Below are positions 1-8,989 of a DNA stretch of 64,000 nt, one piece after another. The position numbers and the translations under genes were made by a program. The notes under the pieces were generated by a model. It was given only the letters and a program-made list of their open reading frames with translations, did no database searches and was not told the origin of the DNA. Origin of the DNA: Hymenobacter sp. BT559 (GTDB lineage Bacteria > Bacteroidota > Bacteroidia > Cytophagales > Hymenobacteraceae); contig NZ_JAGETY010000002.1 of NCBI RefSeq assembly GCF_017571525.1, positions 372,001-436,000 of the forward strand, read 5' to 3'. Numbering within the stretch: position 1 is the first letter of the stretch; the number at the start of each line of letters is the position of its first letter.

Positions 1-819
1 CCGCTCAATAAAATCGAAACCCAGAACAACGGCCTGCGCATCGGCGCGCTGGCCCTGAACTCGGCCGTGGCCAACGATGCGCAGGTGCGCGCCAAACAGC
101 CGCTGCTAGCCCTGGCCCTGAGCGCCGGGGCCTCGCCGCAGCTGCGCAACATGGCCACCGTGGGCGGCAACATGCTGCAGCGCACGCGCTGCACGTATTT
201 CTACGACCTGACCATGCCCTGCAACAAGCGCGAGCCCGGGACAGGATGCGCCGCGCTGGAGGGTATCAACCGCATGCACGCCATTTTTGGGGCTAGCGAT
301 AAATGCATTGCCGTGCATCCCTCCGATATGAGCGTGGCCCTGGTGGCGCTCGATGCCACAGCGCTGGTGAGCGGGCCGAAGGGCGACCGCCGCATTCCGT
401 TTGGCGATTTTCACCGCCTGCCGGGCGACACGCCGGAACGCGATTCCAACCTCGAAGCCGGCGAGCTCATCACGGCCGTGGACATTCCCGACGGGCCCTT
501 TACCAAGCACGTGCACTACCAAAAAGTGCGCGAGCGGGCCAGCTACGCCTTCGCGCTGGTGAGCGCCGCCGCGGCGCTCGACATTGAGAACAATACTATT
601 AAAGCGGCGCGGCTAGCCCTCGGCGGGGTGGCCCACAAGCCCTGGCGCCTCACCACCGCCGAGCAGGCCCTGGTGGGCCAGCCGGCCACCGAGGCCAGCT
701 TCCGGCGTGCCGCCGAAGTTGCCATGCAAGGTGCCAAGGCTTTCAAATACAACGCCTACAAGCTGCGGCTAGCCCCCAATGCGCTCGTGCAGGCCCTCAA
801 AACAGCCAGCGCGGCCTAA
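1..819 (+). CDS. Aldehyde/xanthine dehydrogenase FAD-binding subunit, PaoB-like (5' truncated)
   Basis: The frame is open from base 1, so the N-terminus lies outside the window; 272 codons are visible. The protein is the medium, FAD-binding subunit of a molybdenum hydroxylase. The flavin loop is seen as RNMATVGGNML, followed by a cysteine-rich insert (RTRC, MPCNKR, GTGCAAL, SDKC) like the one that holds a [4Fe-4S] cluster in E. coli PaoB. That insert separates it from ordinary xanthine dehydrogenase subunits. It passes electrons from the molybdenum subunit encoded 13 bases downstream to FAD. A small [2Fe-2S] subunit is expected upstream, outside the window. By family knowledge the complex oxidises aldehydes in the periplasm; the true substrate cannot be read from the sequence. 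Confidence 0.9.
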   Translation, partial: PLNKIETQNNGLRIGALALNSAVANDAQVRAKQPLLALALSAGASPQLRNMATVGGNMLQRTRCTYFYDLTMPCNKREPGTGCAALEGINRMHAIFGASDKCIAVHPSDMSVALVALDATALVSGPKGDRRIPFGDFHRLPGDTPERDSNLEAGELITAVDIPDGPFTKHVHYQKVRERASYAFALVSAAAALDIENNTIKAARLALGGVAHKPWRLTTAEQALVGQPATEASFRRAAEVAMQGAKAFKYNAYKLRLAPNALVQALKTASAA

Positions 820-832
820 CCGACTTTCCGAT

Positions 833-3067
833 ATGAAAACGCAAGACAAGCAAATCGGGGGCTCGATGAGCCGGGTGGATGGCCGCCTGAAAGTAACCGG
901 CGCCGCTACCTACTCGGCCGAGTACCAGCTGCCGGGCATTACCTACGCCGTGCTGGTGGGCAGCACCATTGCCAAGGGCCGCATCACGAGCATGGACACC
1001 CGCGCGGCCGAGCGCGCGCCGGGCGTGCTGGCCGTGATTACGCACCTCAACTCGCCCAAGGTGCCGGGCTTCGACACGGTGGGCAAAGACCCGTCGCAGC
1101 CGGCCACGGTGGGCGGGCCGCTGAAGGTTTTTCACGACGATAAAGTGCGGTTCAACGACCAGCCCATTGCCGTGGTGGTGGCCGATACCTTTGAGCGCGC
1201 CCGCTACGCGGCGCGGCTCGTGAAGGCGCAGTACGCCCAGGAAAAGCACCAGACCAACCTGGAGGCTAGCGCGGGGCAGGCGTTCCTGCCTACCTCAGCC
1301 AAGAAGAACCCGAAGTCGCCGATGGCTGACTACCAGCGTGGTACGGCCGATGCGTATAAAACCGGGGCTCTCAAGATAGAGGGCGAATACGTGATTCCGA
1401 CCGAGGTGCACCACCCCATGGAGCTGCAAGCCATTACGGCGCACTGGGAAGCGCCCGACCGCCTGACGCTCTACGACAAGACCCAGGGCACCCTAGCCAC
1501 GCGGCGCGACTTTGCCAAGGAGTGGGGCTTGCCGGAGGCGAATGTGAAGGTCATTGCCACGTTTGTGGGTGGGGCCTTTGGCAATGCCCTACATAGCTGG
1601 CCGCACGAGTCGGCAGCCATCATCGCGGCCAAAGTGGTGAACCGCCCGGTGAAGCTGATGCTGACCCGCGAGCAGATGTTTACGATGGTGGGCTACCGGC
1701 CCTACACCTGGCAGAAGGTGGGCATGAGCGCCACGGCCGATGGCAAAATCACGGCCATCACGCACGAAAGCATCGGGCAAACATCTAGCTTCGAAGAATT
1801 TACCGAATCGACCCTGGCCCAGACGCGCATGATGTACGCGTCGCCCAACCTCACCACGCGCTACCGCCTGGCGGCGCTCGATGTGAACTCGCCCATCTGG
1901 ATGCGCGGCCCCGGCGAAGCCACCGGCGCGTTTGCCCTGGAGTCGGCGATGGACGAGATGGCCCACCTGCTCAACCTCGACCCGCTGGAGTTTCGCCTGC
2001 GCAACTACACCGATACCGACCCCGAGAAAAACCGCCCCTGGAGCACCAAGTTCCTGAAGGAGTGCTACAAGCTGGGCGCCGACCGCATTGGCTGGAGCAA
2101 GCGCCAGCTGAAGCCGGGCTCGCTGCGCGACGGCGAGTGGCTGATAGGCTACGGCATGGGCGTGGGCACATTTGGCGCCCACCGTGGCGCGGCGCATGCC
2201 AGCGCCCAGTTGCGGCCCGATGGCACGGTGCTCATGCAGTGCGCCACTACCGACATTGGCCCCGGCACGGGCACGGCCATGACCCAGATTGCGGCCGATA
2301 CGCTCGGGCTGCCGCCGCAGAAAATCACCTTTGAGCTTGGCCACTCCGACTACCCGCAGGCGGGCACGCAGGGCGGCTCCTCTACTGTCAACAGCGTGGG
2401 GCCAGCCGTGCAGGAAGCCTGCCTGGCGCTCAAAGACAAGCTGCGCGAGCTGGCAGGGGCTAGCCAGCCGGCTTTTGCCTCGGCCAGGAAAGAAGACGTG
2501 ACGCTGGCCGATGGCTACCTCACGCTGACTGGCAATGCGACTACCCGTGTGGCCTACAAGGACTTGCTGAAGCAGGCTGGCGCCGCCTCGGTGGTCGTGG
2601 AGGCAAAGCCCGGCAACGATGGCCAGCAGTACTCGATGTATTCGTTTTCGGTGCATTTTGCCGAGGTACGGGTGCACGAGCTGACCGGCGAGGTGCGCGT
2701 GAGCAAGCTCGTATCGTGCGCCGACGCGGGCACCATCATCAACCAGAAAACGGCGGCCAACCAGATGAAAGGCGGCGCAGTAGGCGGCATCGGCATGGCC
2801 CTGATGGAACACGCCGCCATCGACGACCGCTTTGGCCGCTACATCACCAAAGATTTTGCCGACTACCACGTGCCGGTGCACGCCGACGCGCCGGCCATTG
2901 AAGTGGCCTTCGTGAACCAGCCCGACCTGCACGTGAACGCGCTGGGCACCAAGGGCATCGGCGAAATCGCGACCATCGGCGTGGCACCGGCCATCGCCAA
3001 TGCTGTGTTCAACGCCACCGGTAAGCGCGTGCGCGAGCTGCCCATTACGCCCGATAAACTGGTGTAA
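833..3067 (+). CDS. Aldehyde/xanthine dehydrogenase molybdenum-binding subunit, PaoC-like
   Basis: A 744-residue molybdopterin-binding subunit, in the usual range for PaoC/YagR-type proteins. The ATG at 833 starts MKTQDKQIGGSMSRVDGRLK, the normal family beginning; an in-frame start at 779 would overlap the upstream gene and is less likely. Visible motifs are the cofactor-contacting GGAFGNA, the GPGEATGAFA stretch, GGSSTVNS, and the C-terminal KGIGE, whose glutamate matches the catalytic base of the family. It lies 13 bases behind the FAD subunit, so the two are translated from one message. A strong hairpin terminator follows at 3094. It hydroxylates its substrate at the Mo centre and hands electrons to the partner subunits. 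The substrate is not known. Confidence 0.92.
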   Translation: MKTQDKQIGGSMSRVDGRLKVTGAATYSAEYQLPGITYAVLVGSTIAKGRITSMDTRAAERAPGVLAVITHLNSPKVPGFDTVGKDPSQPATVGGPLKVFHDDKVRFNDQPIAVVVADTFERARYAARLVKAQYAQEKHQTNLEASAGQAFLPTSAKKNPKSPMADYQRGTADAYKTGALKIEGEYVIPTEVHHPMELQAITAHWEAPDRLTLYDKTQGTLATRRDFAKEWGLPEANVKVIATFVGGAFGNALHSWPHESAAIIAAKVVNRPVKLMLTREQMFTMVGYRPYTWQKVGMSATADGKITAITHESIGQTSSFEEFTESTLAQTRMMYASPNLTTRYRLAALDVNSPIWMRGPGEATGAFALESAMDEMAHLLNLDPLEFRLRNYTDTDPEKNRPWSTKFLKECYKLGADRIGWSKRQLKPGSLRDGEWLIGYGMGVGTFGAHRGAAHASAQLRPDGTVLMQCATTDIGPGTGTAMTQIAADTLGLPPQKITFELGHSDYPQAGTQGGSSTVNSVGPAVQEACLALKDKLRELAGASQPAFASARKEDVTLADGYLTLTGNATTRVAYKDLLKQAGAASVVVEAKPGNDGQQYSMYSFSVHFAEVRVHELTGEVRVSKLVSCADAGTIINQKTAANQMKGGAVGGIGMALMEHAAIDDRFGRYITKDFADYHVPVHADAPAIEVAFVNQPDLHVNALGTKGIGEIATIGVAPAIANAVFNATGKRVRELPITPDKLV

Positions 3068-3093
3068 ACCATTGCTAGCCCGGTGCCTCTTTA

Positions 3094-3139
3094 AAGCGCC
3101 GCTGTTCAGGTTTCCCAGTCTGAACAGCGGCGCTTTTTT
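3094..3139 (+). terminator. Rho-independent terminator of the molybdenum hydroxylase operon
   Basis: A 16-bp perfect stem (3094-3109 pairs with 3120-3135) with a 10-base loop is followed by a run of T. It sits 26 bases after the stop codon of the molybdenum subunit. Confidence 0.9.
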
Positions 3140-3232
3140 GTGGTTTTTTCTCAGCGGCCAAGCTCACTTAGCCGTACTAGCTGGCACCGTACCCAACGTG
3201 GCTCGGCTGCTGTTCCTTTTCCATTTCTTAGA

Positions 3233-4132
3233 ATGACTCAATCTTCAAAACCCGCCAAAAAGCGCGTAGCCGTGACCGGCGGCACCGGCAAGCTCGGCAA
3301 AGCCTGCGTAAAAGACCTGCTAGCCCACGGCTACGACGTGTTTGTAATCGACACCGTGGCGCCTGAAAAAGGTATTCCGAGCATCATCGCCGACTTGAGC
3401 GACTTCGGCCAGACGCTCGATGCGTTTTCCTCGGTAGGCCATGAAATCCACGCCGGTGTAGGCACCAATGCCTTCGATGCCATTGTGCACCTGGCGGCTT
3501 TCCCGACGCCGCGCCAGTACCCCGATGCGCATCTGTTTCAAAACAACATCATGGGTACTTATAACGTGTTTGAGGCGGCGCGCCGGCTGGGCATCCACAA
3601 CGTTATCTGGGCTAGCAGCGAAACCACGCTGGGCGAGCCCTTCGACGGCGGCGAGCCCTACGCGCCCGTAGACGAAGACTACCCGCTGCGTGCCAAAAGC
3701 GCCTACGCCCTGGCCAAGGTGCTGATGGAGGATATGGCCCGCCAGTTTGTGCTGCAAACGCCCGCCATGAAGCTCGTCGGCCTGCGCTTCTCCAACGTGA
3801 TGGAGCCGCAGGACTACGCCAAGTTTCCGGCCTACGACCACGACCCCGAAGAGCGCAAGTGGAACATGTGGGCCTACATCGACGCCCGCGACGGCTCGCA
3901 GGCCATCCGCAAGGCCATCGAGTGGGAGGCCACCGGCATGCACCCGTTTATCATCGCCAACGCCGACACCGTGATGTCAAAATCATCGGCCGAGCTGATG
4001 AAAAACTACCTGCCCCAGGTGCCGGTAAAGAAGGCGCTGGGCCAGCACGAAACGCTGCTTTCTATCGAGAAAGCCCGCCGCGTGCTGGGCTACGAGCCCG
4101 AGTTCAGCTGGCGCGATGCGAAGTCGCGCTAG
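3233..4132 (+). CDS. NAD(P)-dependent epimerase/dehydratase (extended SDR)
   Basis: A 299-residue extended short-chain dehydrogenase/reductase. The N-terminal nucleotide-binding loop reads TGGTGKLG, and the catalytic pair is SAYALAK (YxxxK), with ASSETTLG upstream providing the usual serine/threonine. Uronate dehydrogenases and sugar-nucleotide epimerases have this layout; the closest impression is a uronate-dehydrogenase-like NAD(P) oxidoreductase, but that is inference. The ATG at 3233 is chosen because the Rossmann strand follows at the normal distance; the frame stays open upstream into the preceding terminator. The gene is monocistronic, bounded by terminators at 3094 and 4167. Confidence 0.82.
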   Translation: MTQSSKPAKKRVAVTGGTGKLGKACVKDLLAHGYDVFVIDTVAPEKGIPSIIADLSDFGQTLDAFSSVGHEIHAGVGTNAFDAIVHLAAFPTPRQYPDAHLFQNNIMGTYNVFEAARRLGIHNVIWASSETTLGEPFDGGEPYAPVDEDYPLRAKSAYALAKVLMEDMARQFVLQTPAMKLVGLRFSNVMEPQDYAKFPAYDHDPEERKWNMWAYIDARDGSQAIRKAIEWEATGMHPFIIANADTVMSKSSAELMKNYLPQVPVKKALGQHETLLSIEKARRVLGYEPEFSWRDAKSR

Positions 4133-4166
4133 CCCTTCGGGCCTTGCCCTTGCAGCGCTCACAGGC

Positions 4167-4211
4167 AAAAAAGAAGCCCGGCGGACACTTTGTCCGCCGG
4201 GCTTCTTTTTT
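4167..4211. terminator. Bidirectional terminator between convergent genes
   Basis: A 21-bp perfect stem with a 3-base loop (4167-4187 with 4191-4211), with A run on the left and T run on the right, lies between the convergent epimerase and azoreductase genes and can stop transcription in both directions. Confidence 0.93.
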
Positions 4212-4224
4212 GCTGAAAATAACT

Positions 4225-4842
4225 TTACGCAGCAACTTCTGCAGCCTCAATTTCTACGCTATCCAGGGCTTTCTGCACAGCAGTGGCTTGCAGGTCGGGG
4301 AAGGCCAGGCCTTCGGCGCGCACCACAGTTACGTCGGTCATACCCAGGAAGGCTAGCACTGATTGGAGGTAGGGTGCCACGAAATCGTTGCTAGCCCCAG
4401 GACCCTCGGAATAGATGCCGCCGCTCGACATGGCTACGTACACTTTCTTGCCCTTAATGAGACCTTCCGGACCCTCGGGGGTATAGCGGAAGGTGATGCC
4501 GGCACGGGCAATGTGGTCAACCCAGGCTTTGAGCGTGGAGGGGATACCGAAGTTGTAGAGCGGCGCGCCAATCACAATAATATCGGCGTCTTTAACCTCC
4601 TGAATGGCATCGTCAGAATGCTTCACGGCTGCTTGCTGTTCGGGCGTGCGGCTTTCGGCCGGCGTGAAAAATGATTGCAGCTTAGCTTCTTCCAGGTGCG
4701 GAAAGGGGTTGGTGGCCAGGTCGTGCACCTGCACGCTGCTACCGGGGTAGGCAGCCTGCAGCTTGTCGATAATACCGTTGGCGAGCTGAATGCTGGCCGA
4801 AGCCCCTTTGCGCGGGCTCGAAATGATGTGCAGAATGTTCAC
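4225..4842 (-). CDS. azoR: FMN-dependent NADH-azoreductase (AzoR/AcpD family)
   Basis: A 205-residue flavodoxin-fold quinone/azo reductase. The start chosen is GTG at 4842, giving an N-terminus VNILHIISSPRKGAS, where SPRKGAS is the FMN-phosphate loop of the family. Further motifs are PLYNFGIPSTLKAWVDH and the flavin-contacting SSGGIYS. The frame is open to an ATG at 4947, but that adds a peptide unlike any family member and would run across a palindrome (4912-4932) that looks like an operator. The enzyme reduces quinones and azo compounds with NADH in the cytosol. It is probably transcribed alone and repressed through the upstream palindrome. Confidence 0.88.
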   Translation of the reverse strand: MNILHIISSPRKGASASIQLANGIIDKLQAAYPGSSVQVHDLATNPFPHLEEAKLQSFFTPAESRTPEQQAAVKHSDDAIQEVKDADIIVIGAPLYNFGIPSTLKAWVDHIARAGITFRYTPEGPEGLIKGKKVYVAMSSGGIYSEGPGASNDFVAPYLQSVLAFLGMTDVTVVRAEGLAFPDLQATAVQKALDSVEIEAAEVAA

Positions 4843-4911
4843 GAGAAAAATCAGTAGTGGCCTATAAGCCGGGTAAGACGATGTTGCGCGCGGGATTAGT
4901 CGCGCTTCACA

Positions 4912-4932
4912 TGTACATACATTTAATGTACA
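4912..4932. promoter_or_regulatory. Candidate operator upstream of the azoreductase
   Basis: TGTACAT and ATGTACA form a perfect 7-bp inverted repeat separated by 7 bases, located 70-90 bases upstream of the GTG start on the minus strand. The size and spacing suit a dimeric winged-helix repressor such as an HxlR or MarR protein, which often control quinone reductases. No regulator gene is adjacent. Confidence 0.45.
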
Positions 4933-5050
4933 AACATTGTTTACCAAACGACTGTGTTTCTAAAGAAAAATTCTGTTAGCTACTGCTAGCCAATTGACTA
5001 TAAAGCGCTGGTGCGGCAGAGCCAGGAAGTGAGCTAGCCGCCGCAGCGCA

Positions 5051-5644
5051 CTACTTCTGCCTGCCCCGAAACTGCACTGGCTTTAGTTGCTGCGTGGCTA
5101 GGGTCACGATTTCAGCCAGGCGGCGCTGGCGGGTTTCGGGGCGGCGGGCCAGCACCAGCCACTGCAGCATATTGCGCCGGTCGGTGCGGCTGAGGCTGGC
5201 AAAGTAGCTGTCGGCCGCCGGGCTGGCTTGCAGGGCCTGCGCCAGGTCGGGCGGCACCATCAGGGCATCGACCTCGTCGAGCAGCGCCCACGAGCCGTTT
5301 TGTTGCGCCGTTTCGATGGCCGCTAGGCCGGCGGGCATCATCAGGCCGTCGGCCAGCAGTTGCTTTATCTTCTCCTTATTTACCCGCGACCAACCGCTGC
5401 GCGGCTTGCGCCGGCTGAACAGCTGCCGGTAGGTATCACCGTCGATGGGCTTGGCCTGGCTGTCTATCCACCCAAAACAGAGCGCCTCAGATACGGCCTC
5501 ACTCCAGCTCAGGCTAGGGGTGCCGGTGTGCTTTTTATGATACACCAGCCACACGGCCTGCTCCTGGGCGTGGTGGGCTAGCAGCCACTCGCGCCAGTGC
5601 TGCCGACTACTGGGCCAAAAGGTGGAGGTTTCGGGGGTGAGCAT
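5051..5644 (-). CDS. YdeI/OmpD-associated family protein
   Basis: A 197-residue protein of the YdeI family (bacteriocin-protection, YdeI/OmpD-associated). The signature is the N-terminal EAVSEALCFGWIDSQ followed by YRQLFSRRKPRSGWS, then a conserved asparagine-lysine helix (VNKEKIKQLLADGLM). The C-terminal part (FASLSRTDRRNMLQWL) is the second half of the family domain. The molecular function of the family is not established. The upstream gene on the same strand ends 3 bases before this start codon, so the two form an operon. Confidence 0.85.
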   Translation of the reverse strand: MLTPETSTFWPSSRQHWREWLLAHHAQEQAVWLVYHKKHTGTPSLSWSEAVSEALCFGWIDSQAKPIDGDTYRQLFSRRKPRSGWSRVNKEKIKQLLADGLMMPAGLAAIETAQQNGSWALLDEVDALMVPPDLAQALQASPAADSYFASLSRTDRRNMLQWLVLARRPETRQRRLAEIVTLATQQLKPVQFRGRQK

Positions 5645-5647
5645 AAC

Positions 5648-6277
5648 TTATTGGATAATAAGCCGAGCGTAGGTAAACCAGCTTTTTGAAAAATTTTTAT
5701 CCCAGTGTTTTTCTTTAACAAGTAACGTGTTCGCAGTCAGCCACTCTAATTGCTCTACTTGCCAGGTATTCGGCTCTATTTTCCAATTCTCCCGCCAAGC
5801 ACCATTTTTAAGCTGATAAAGCTGAATAAGCGGCGCGCCTAGCCCATCTAAGGCACCGGAGGTTACTACAAATTGACTTGTGTCAGGAGAAAGAGAATGT
5901 TCATCATTCAGCTGTATCCACTGGCCGCCTTGAGTCACTACATTTTGATAATATACTTCTCCATAATTGTACCCTTCTACTAGGTGCCAATGCAAGCTGG
6001 GCCAGTAGCCCCGATAGGTATAGCGAGCGTCCTCATCACGCTCCTTCTCAATCCAGCCATCCCGAAACACGCGCTGCCCTTTCGCAGTCGGTATTATGAT
6101 ACGCCCGTGCTGCTTCTTAAGCGGAAACGTAACGCTCGGTTTAATGTCAATGATGTGCTTGCTAGCAGCCATATAAGCTGCCCTAGTCAGCGGGCTGAAC
6201 ACAACTCGCACAGTTGGCAGCTTCGGCAGGCTAGCAATGCCTAGCAACAGCAGCAACAGCAGAATTAAAGCTTTCAT
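5648..6277 (-). CDS. Hypothetical exported protein
   Basis: A 209-residue protein that I do not recognise. It begins with a short, very hydrophobic leucine run (MKALILLLLLLLGIASL), which is either a signal peptide or an N-terminal membrane anchor; the rest is hydrophilic and rich in tryptophan and tyrosine (YRGYWPSLHWHLVEGYNYG), which suggests a beta-rich extracytoplasmic domain. The DNA is visibly more AT-rich than its neighbours, a hint of later arrival. It is the first gene of a two-gene unit with the YdeI-like gene, 3 bases apart. Confidence 0.6.
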   Translation of the reverse strand: MKALILLLLLLLGIASLPKLPTVRVVFSPLTRAAYMAASKHIIDIKPSVTFPLKKQHGRIIIPTAKGQRVFRDGWIEKERDEDARYTYRGYWPSLHWHLVEGYNYGEVYYQNVVTQGGQWIQLNDEHSLSPDTSQFVVTSGALDGLGAPLIQLYQLKNGAWRENWKIEPNTWQVEQLEWLTANTLLVKEKHWDKNFSKSWFTYARLIIQ

Positions 6278-6326
6278 TGGCAGAATTTAGTAGCAGCAAG
6301 GTAGCCCCCGCCCCATCTTTGCGTCC

Positions 6327-8228
6327 ATGCCCGACGCTGCCCCGCTACTCCCCTACCTCGTTTTCGACTTCGATTCCACCTTCACGCAGGTCGAAGGCCT
6401 CGATGAGCTCGCCGATATTGCCCTGGCCGGGCAGCCCGACCGCGCCGAGCGCGTGGGCCAAATCAAGGCCCTCACCGACCGCGGCATGGCGGGCGAAATT
6501 GGCTTTCAGGAATCATTAGCCCAACGGCTGGCCCTGCTGGGGGCCAACCGCCGGCACCTGGCCCCGCTGGTGGCGCACCTGCAAACGAAGGTGAGCGCCA
6601 GCATCCGGCGCAACGCCGAGTTTTTTCGGCGCTTTGCCGACCGCATCTACGTGGTGAGCAGCGGCTTTCGTGAGTTTATTGAGCCGGTAGTGGCCGAATT
6701 CGGCATTGGCCCTAGCCACGTACTGGCCAATACGTTTACGTTCGATGCCGAGGGCAATATCACCGGCTGCGACCCAGCCAACGTGCTGAGCCGCGACGGC
6801 GGCAAAATCCGGCAGCTCGTGCTGCTCGACCTCGACGGGCCGGTGTACGTGCTCGGCGATGGCTATACCGACTACCAGATTCGCGAAGCGGGGCTAGCCC
6901 ACCGCTTCTACGCCTACACCGAAAACGTGAGTCGCCCCAGCGTGGTGGCCCACGCCGATGAGGTGCTGCCCACGTTTGACGAATTTCTCTACCAACTCAA
7001 GTTACCCATGACGCTGAGCTACCCCAAGAACCGCATCAAAGTACTGCTGCTCGAAAACCCCGACGCCCGCGCCGCCGAGCTGTTTCGCCAGGAAGGCTAC
7101 CAGGTAGAGCAGGTGAAAGGCGCCCTGGACGAGGACGAGCTCATTGCCCGCATCGAGGGCGTGAGCATCCTGGGCATCCGGTCCAAAACGAACGTGACGG
7201 CCAAGGTGCTGGCCGCCGCCAACCGCCTCATCGCCATCGGGGCCTTCTGCATCGGCACCAACCAGATTGACTTGCCCGAAGCCATGCGCCGGGGCGTGGC
7301 CGTGTTCAATGCGCCGTTCTCGAACACCCGCTCGGTGGTCGAATTGACCCTGGCCGAGCTGATTGTGCTGGCTCGCCGCATTCCGGAGAAGAACCCCAAG
7401 ATGCACCAGGGCGAGTGGGATAAATCGGCCAGCGGCTCGTTCGAGATTCGGGGCAAAACGCTGGGTATCATTGGCTACGGCAACATCGGGGCGCAGCTAT
7501 CGGTAGTGGCCGAGGCCGTGGGCCTGAAGGTTATCTACTACGACATGGCCGAGAAGCTGCAGCTCGGCAACGCCGTGAAGGCCAAGAGCCTCGAAGAAAT
7601 GCTGCCCCAGGCCGACATTGTGACGCTGCACATCGATGGCCGCCCCGAAAACCAGGATTTCTTTGGCGCCAAAGAATTTGCGCTGATGAAGCCGGGCGCG
7701 CTGTTCATCAACAACGCCCGCGGCCACGTGGTCGACGTACCGGCCCTAGCGGCAGCCCTGCGCAGCGGCCAGCTCGGCGGCGCGGCCATCGACGTGTTTC
7801 CCTACGAGCCCAAGACCAATAGCGAGAGCTTCGAGAGCGAGCTGCGCGGCCTGCCCAACGTGCTGCTCACGCCTCACATCGGCGGCAGCACGGCCGAGGC
7901 CCAGCGCAACATTGCCGAGTTTGTGCCCGAGCGCATCATGGAGTATATCAATACCGGCAACACCCAGCAGAGCGTCAACTTCCCCAATATTCAGCTGCCC
8001 ACCCAGCAGGCGCACCGCCTCATCCACATCCACGCCAACGTGCCCGGCGTGCTGGCCAATATCAACAACGTGCTGGCGCAGCACCACGTCAACATCCTGG
8101 GTCAATACTTGAAAACCAATGAGTTGATTGGCTACGTGATTACGGATATCAACCGTGAGTACGACCAGGACGTGATTCAGGCCCTGCGCGCGGTAGAGCA
8201 CACCATCAAGTTTCGGGTGCTGTACTAA
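6327..8228 (+). CDS. serA: Fused phosphoserine phosphatase-like / D-3-phosphoglycerate dehydrogenase
   Basis: A 633-residue fusion of two serine pathway enzymes. Residues 1-220 are a HAD phosphatase of the SerB type: motif I DFDST (Asp14 and Asp16), motif II VVSSGF, the motif III lysine in GGKIRQL and motif IV LGDGYTD. Residues about 238-633 are a complete E. coli-type phosphoglycerate dehydrogenase: NAD loop GYGNIGAQ, substrate and catalytic regions around NNARGHVVD and TPHIGGSTAEAQ, and a C-terminal ACT domain (HIHANVPGVLANINNVL) that probably binds serine for feedback control. So the chain could catalyse the first and last steps of serine synthesis; the middle enzyme, SerC, is not in the window. 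A CATCTTTG sequence 6 bases upstream of the ATG may be a weak promoter element. Confidence 0.9.
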   Translation: MPDAAPLLPYLVFDFDSTFTQVEGLDELADIALAGQPDRAERVGQIKALTDRGMAGEIGFQESLAQRLALLGANRRHLAPLVAHLQTKVSASIRRNAEFFRRFADRIYVVSSGFREFIEPVVAEFGIGPSHVLANTFTFDAEGNITGCDPANVLSRDGGKIRQLVLLDLDGPVYVLGDGYTDYQIREAGLAHRFYAYTENVSRPSVVAHADEVLPTFDEFLYQLKLPMTLSYPKNRIKVLLLENPDARAAELFRQEGYQVEQVKGALDEDELIARIEGVSILGIRSKTNVTAKVLAAANRLIAIGAFCIGTNQIDLPEAMRRGVAVFNAPFSNTRSVVELTLAELIVLARRIPEKNPKMHQGEWDKSASGSFEIRGKTLGIIGYGNIGAQLSVVAEAVGLKVIYYDMAEKLQLGNAVKAKSLEEMLPQADIVTLHIDGRPENQDFFGAKEFALMKPGALFINNARGHVVDVPALAAALRSGQLGGAAIDVFPYEPKTNSESFESELRGLPNVLLTPHIGGSTAEAQRNIAEFVPERIMEYINTGNTQQSVNFPNIQLPTQQAHRLIHIHANVPGVLANINNVLAQHHVNILGQYLKTNELIGYVITDINREYDQDVIQALRAVEHTIKFRVLY

Positions 8229-8261
8229 AGCAATGACAAGCTAGCTGGCGCGGGCTGCCGG

Positions 8262-8645
8262 CTAGCTCGCTGACTCTTCCGAACTGGCCGACGTGAGCTG
8301 CTGGCCGGTAACCCAGGCCGGCGGCAGAAACAGCGCCCGCTGGTAGGGCACCTGGCGCAGCTCGCCCACCGGTATGCTTCGCTTCAGGTCAACCAGCAGC
8401 TCGCCCAGTAGCTGCATGGCCTGTGGGGCCGGGCACCGAAATCTATGGGCAATGTAATTGGTAGCCGCGCCCACCCACTGGTCGATGCTGTGCTGAATAA
8501 CTTTCAGGTCGTCGTCGGGCGCCTCGCGCAGCTGCGGCTGCTGGGCGAGCCGGTCGTGCTCTTCAAGGTGCAGCCGCACGGTATTCATGGCTAGCTTGAA
8601 AAGCGTATTGTCGCGGCGCAGCTGGCGGATTCGGGGAGCAGGCAT
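8262..8645 (-). CDS. Hypothetical protein
   Basis: A 127-residue protein that I do not recognise. It looks soluble and alpha-helical, with no signal peptide and no cysteine cluster; one cysteine lies in AHRFRCPAPQ. The tail is rich in serine and glutamate. It is convergent with serA and is not in an obvious operon. The codon usage matches the neighbours (GC-rich third positions), which supports a real gene. Confidence 0.5.
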   Translation of the reverse strand: MPAPRIRQLRRDNTLFKLAMNTVRLHLEEHDRLAQQPQLREAPDDDLKVIQHSIDQWVGAATNYIAHRFRCPAPQAMQLLGELLVDLKRSIPVGELRQVPYQRALFLPPAWVTGQQLTSASSEESAS

Positions 8646-8734
8646 AGAAAAGAAGCTAGCGGGAGGGGCCGCAAAAGTAGCCCCGGCGGCCGCGTTTCGC
8701 GGCAGTAGCCGCTTATTTGGGCCACGCAGTGGGG

Positions 8735-8989
8735 CTAGCCGAGAAACCGCTCGTTGTGGTAGTGCAAATACAGCTTCGCGTGCTGGTCGTGCAGGCTTTT
8801 AGGCAGCACTTTCAACGGCTTACCATCGAATTGATAGTACTCTTTGCCATTAGAAAACTCCTCCCGGATGCGCGGGCGTACTCCAATTACCAATTTATCA
8901 GCGTTGACGGTGGGGTAATGCTTGTCAAAAAGTGTGAGCAGGTCGGAACGCAGCCGGCCTTGCCAATGATGCTGGGGCCGAGCAATAGG
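8735..8989 (-). pseudogene. C-terminal remnant of an HNH restriction-type endonuclease
   Basis: On the minus strand an open frame of about 84 codons ends at the stop codon 8735-8737. Its translation carries the typical C-terminal half of HNH_2-type nucleases: LRSDLLTLFDKHYPTVNAD, RIREEFSNGKEYYQFDG, and the closing YLHYHNERF that corresponds to the family's xLxWHxExxF end. The residue normally histidine in LRSDxH is leucine here. Directly upstream the frame is closed by a stop at 8990-8992, and related-looking coding continues in another frame (DGNGQLWRFSLLLGP), so the 5' half has been lost or frameshifted. The nuclease is inactive as seen. Confidence 0.6.

Noticed and set aside
1589-2932. 447-codon minus-strand open frame opposite the molybdenum subunit gene
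   Set aside because: Shadow of the PaoC-like gene on the plus strand, whose motifs are unmistakable.
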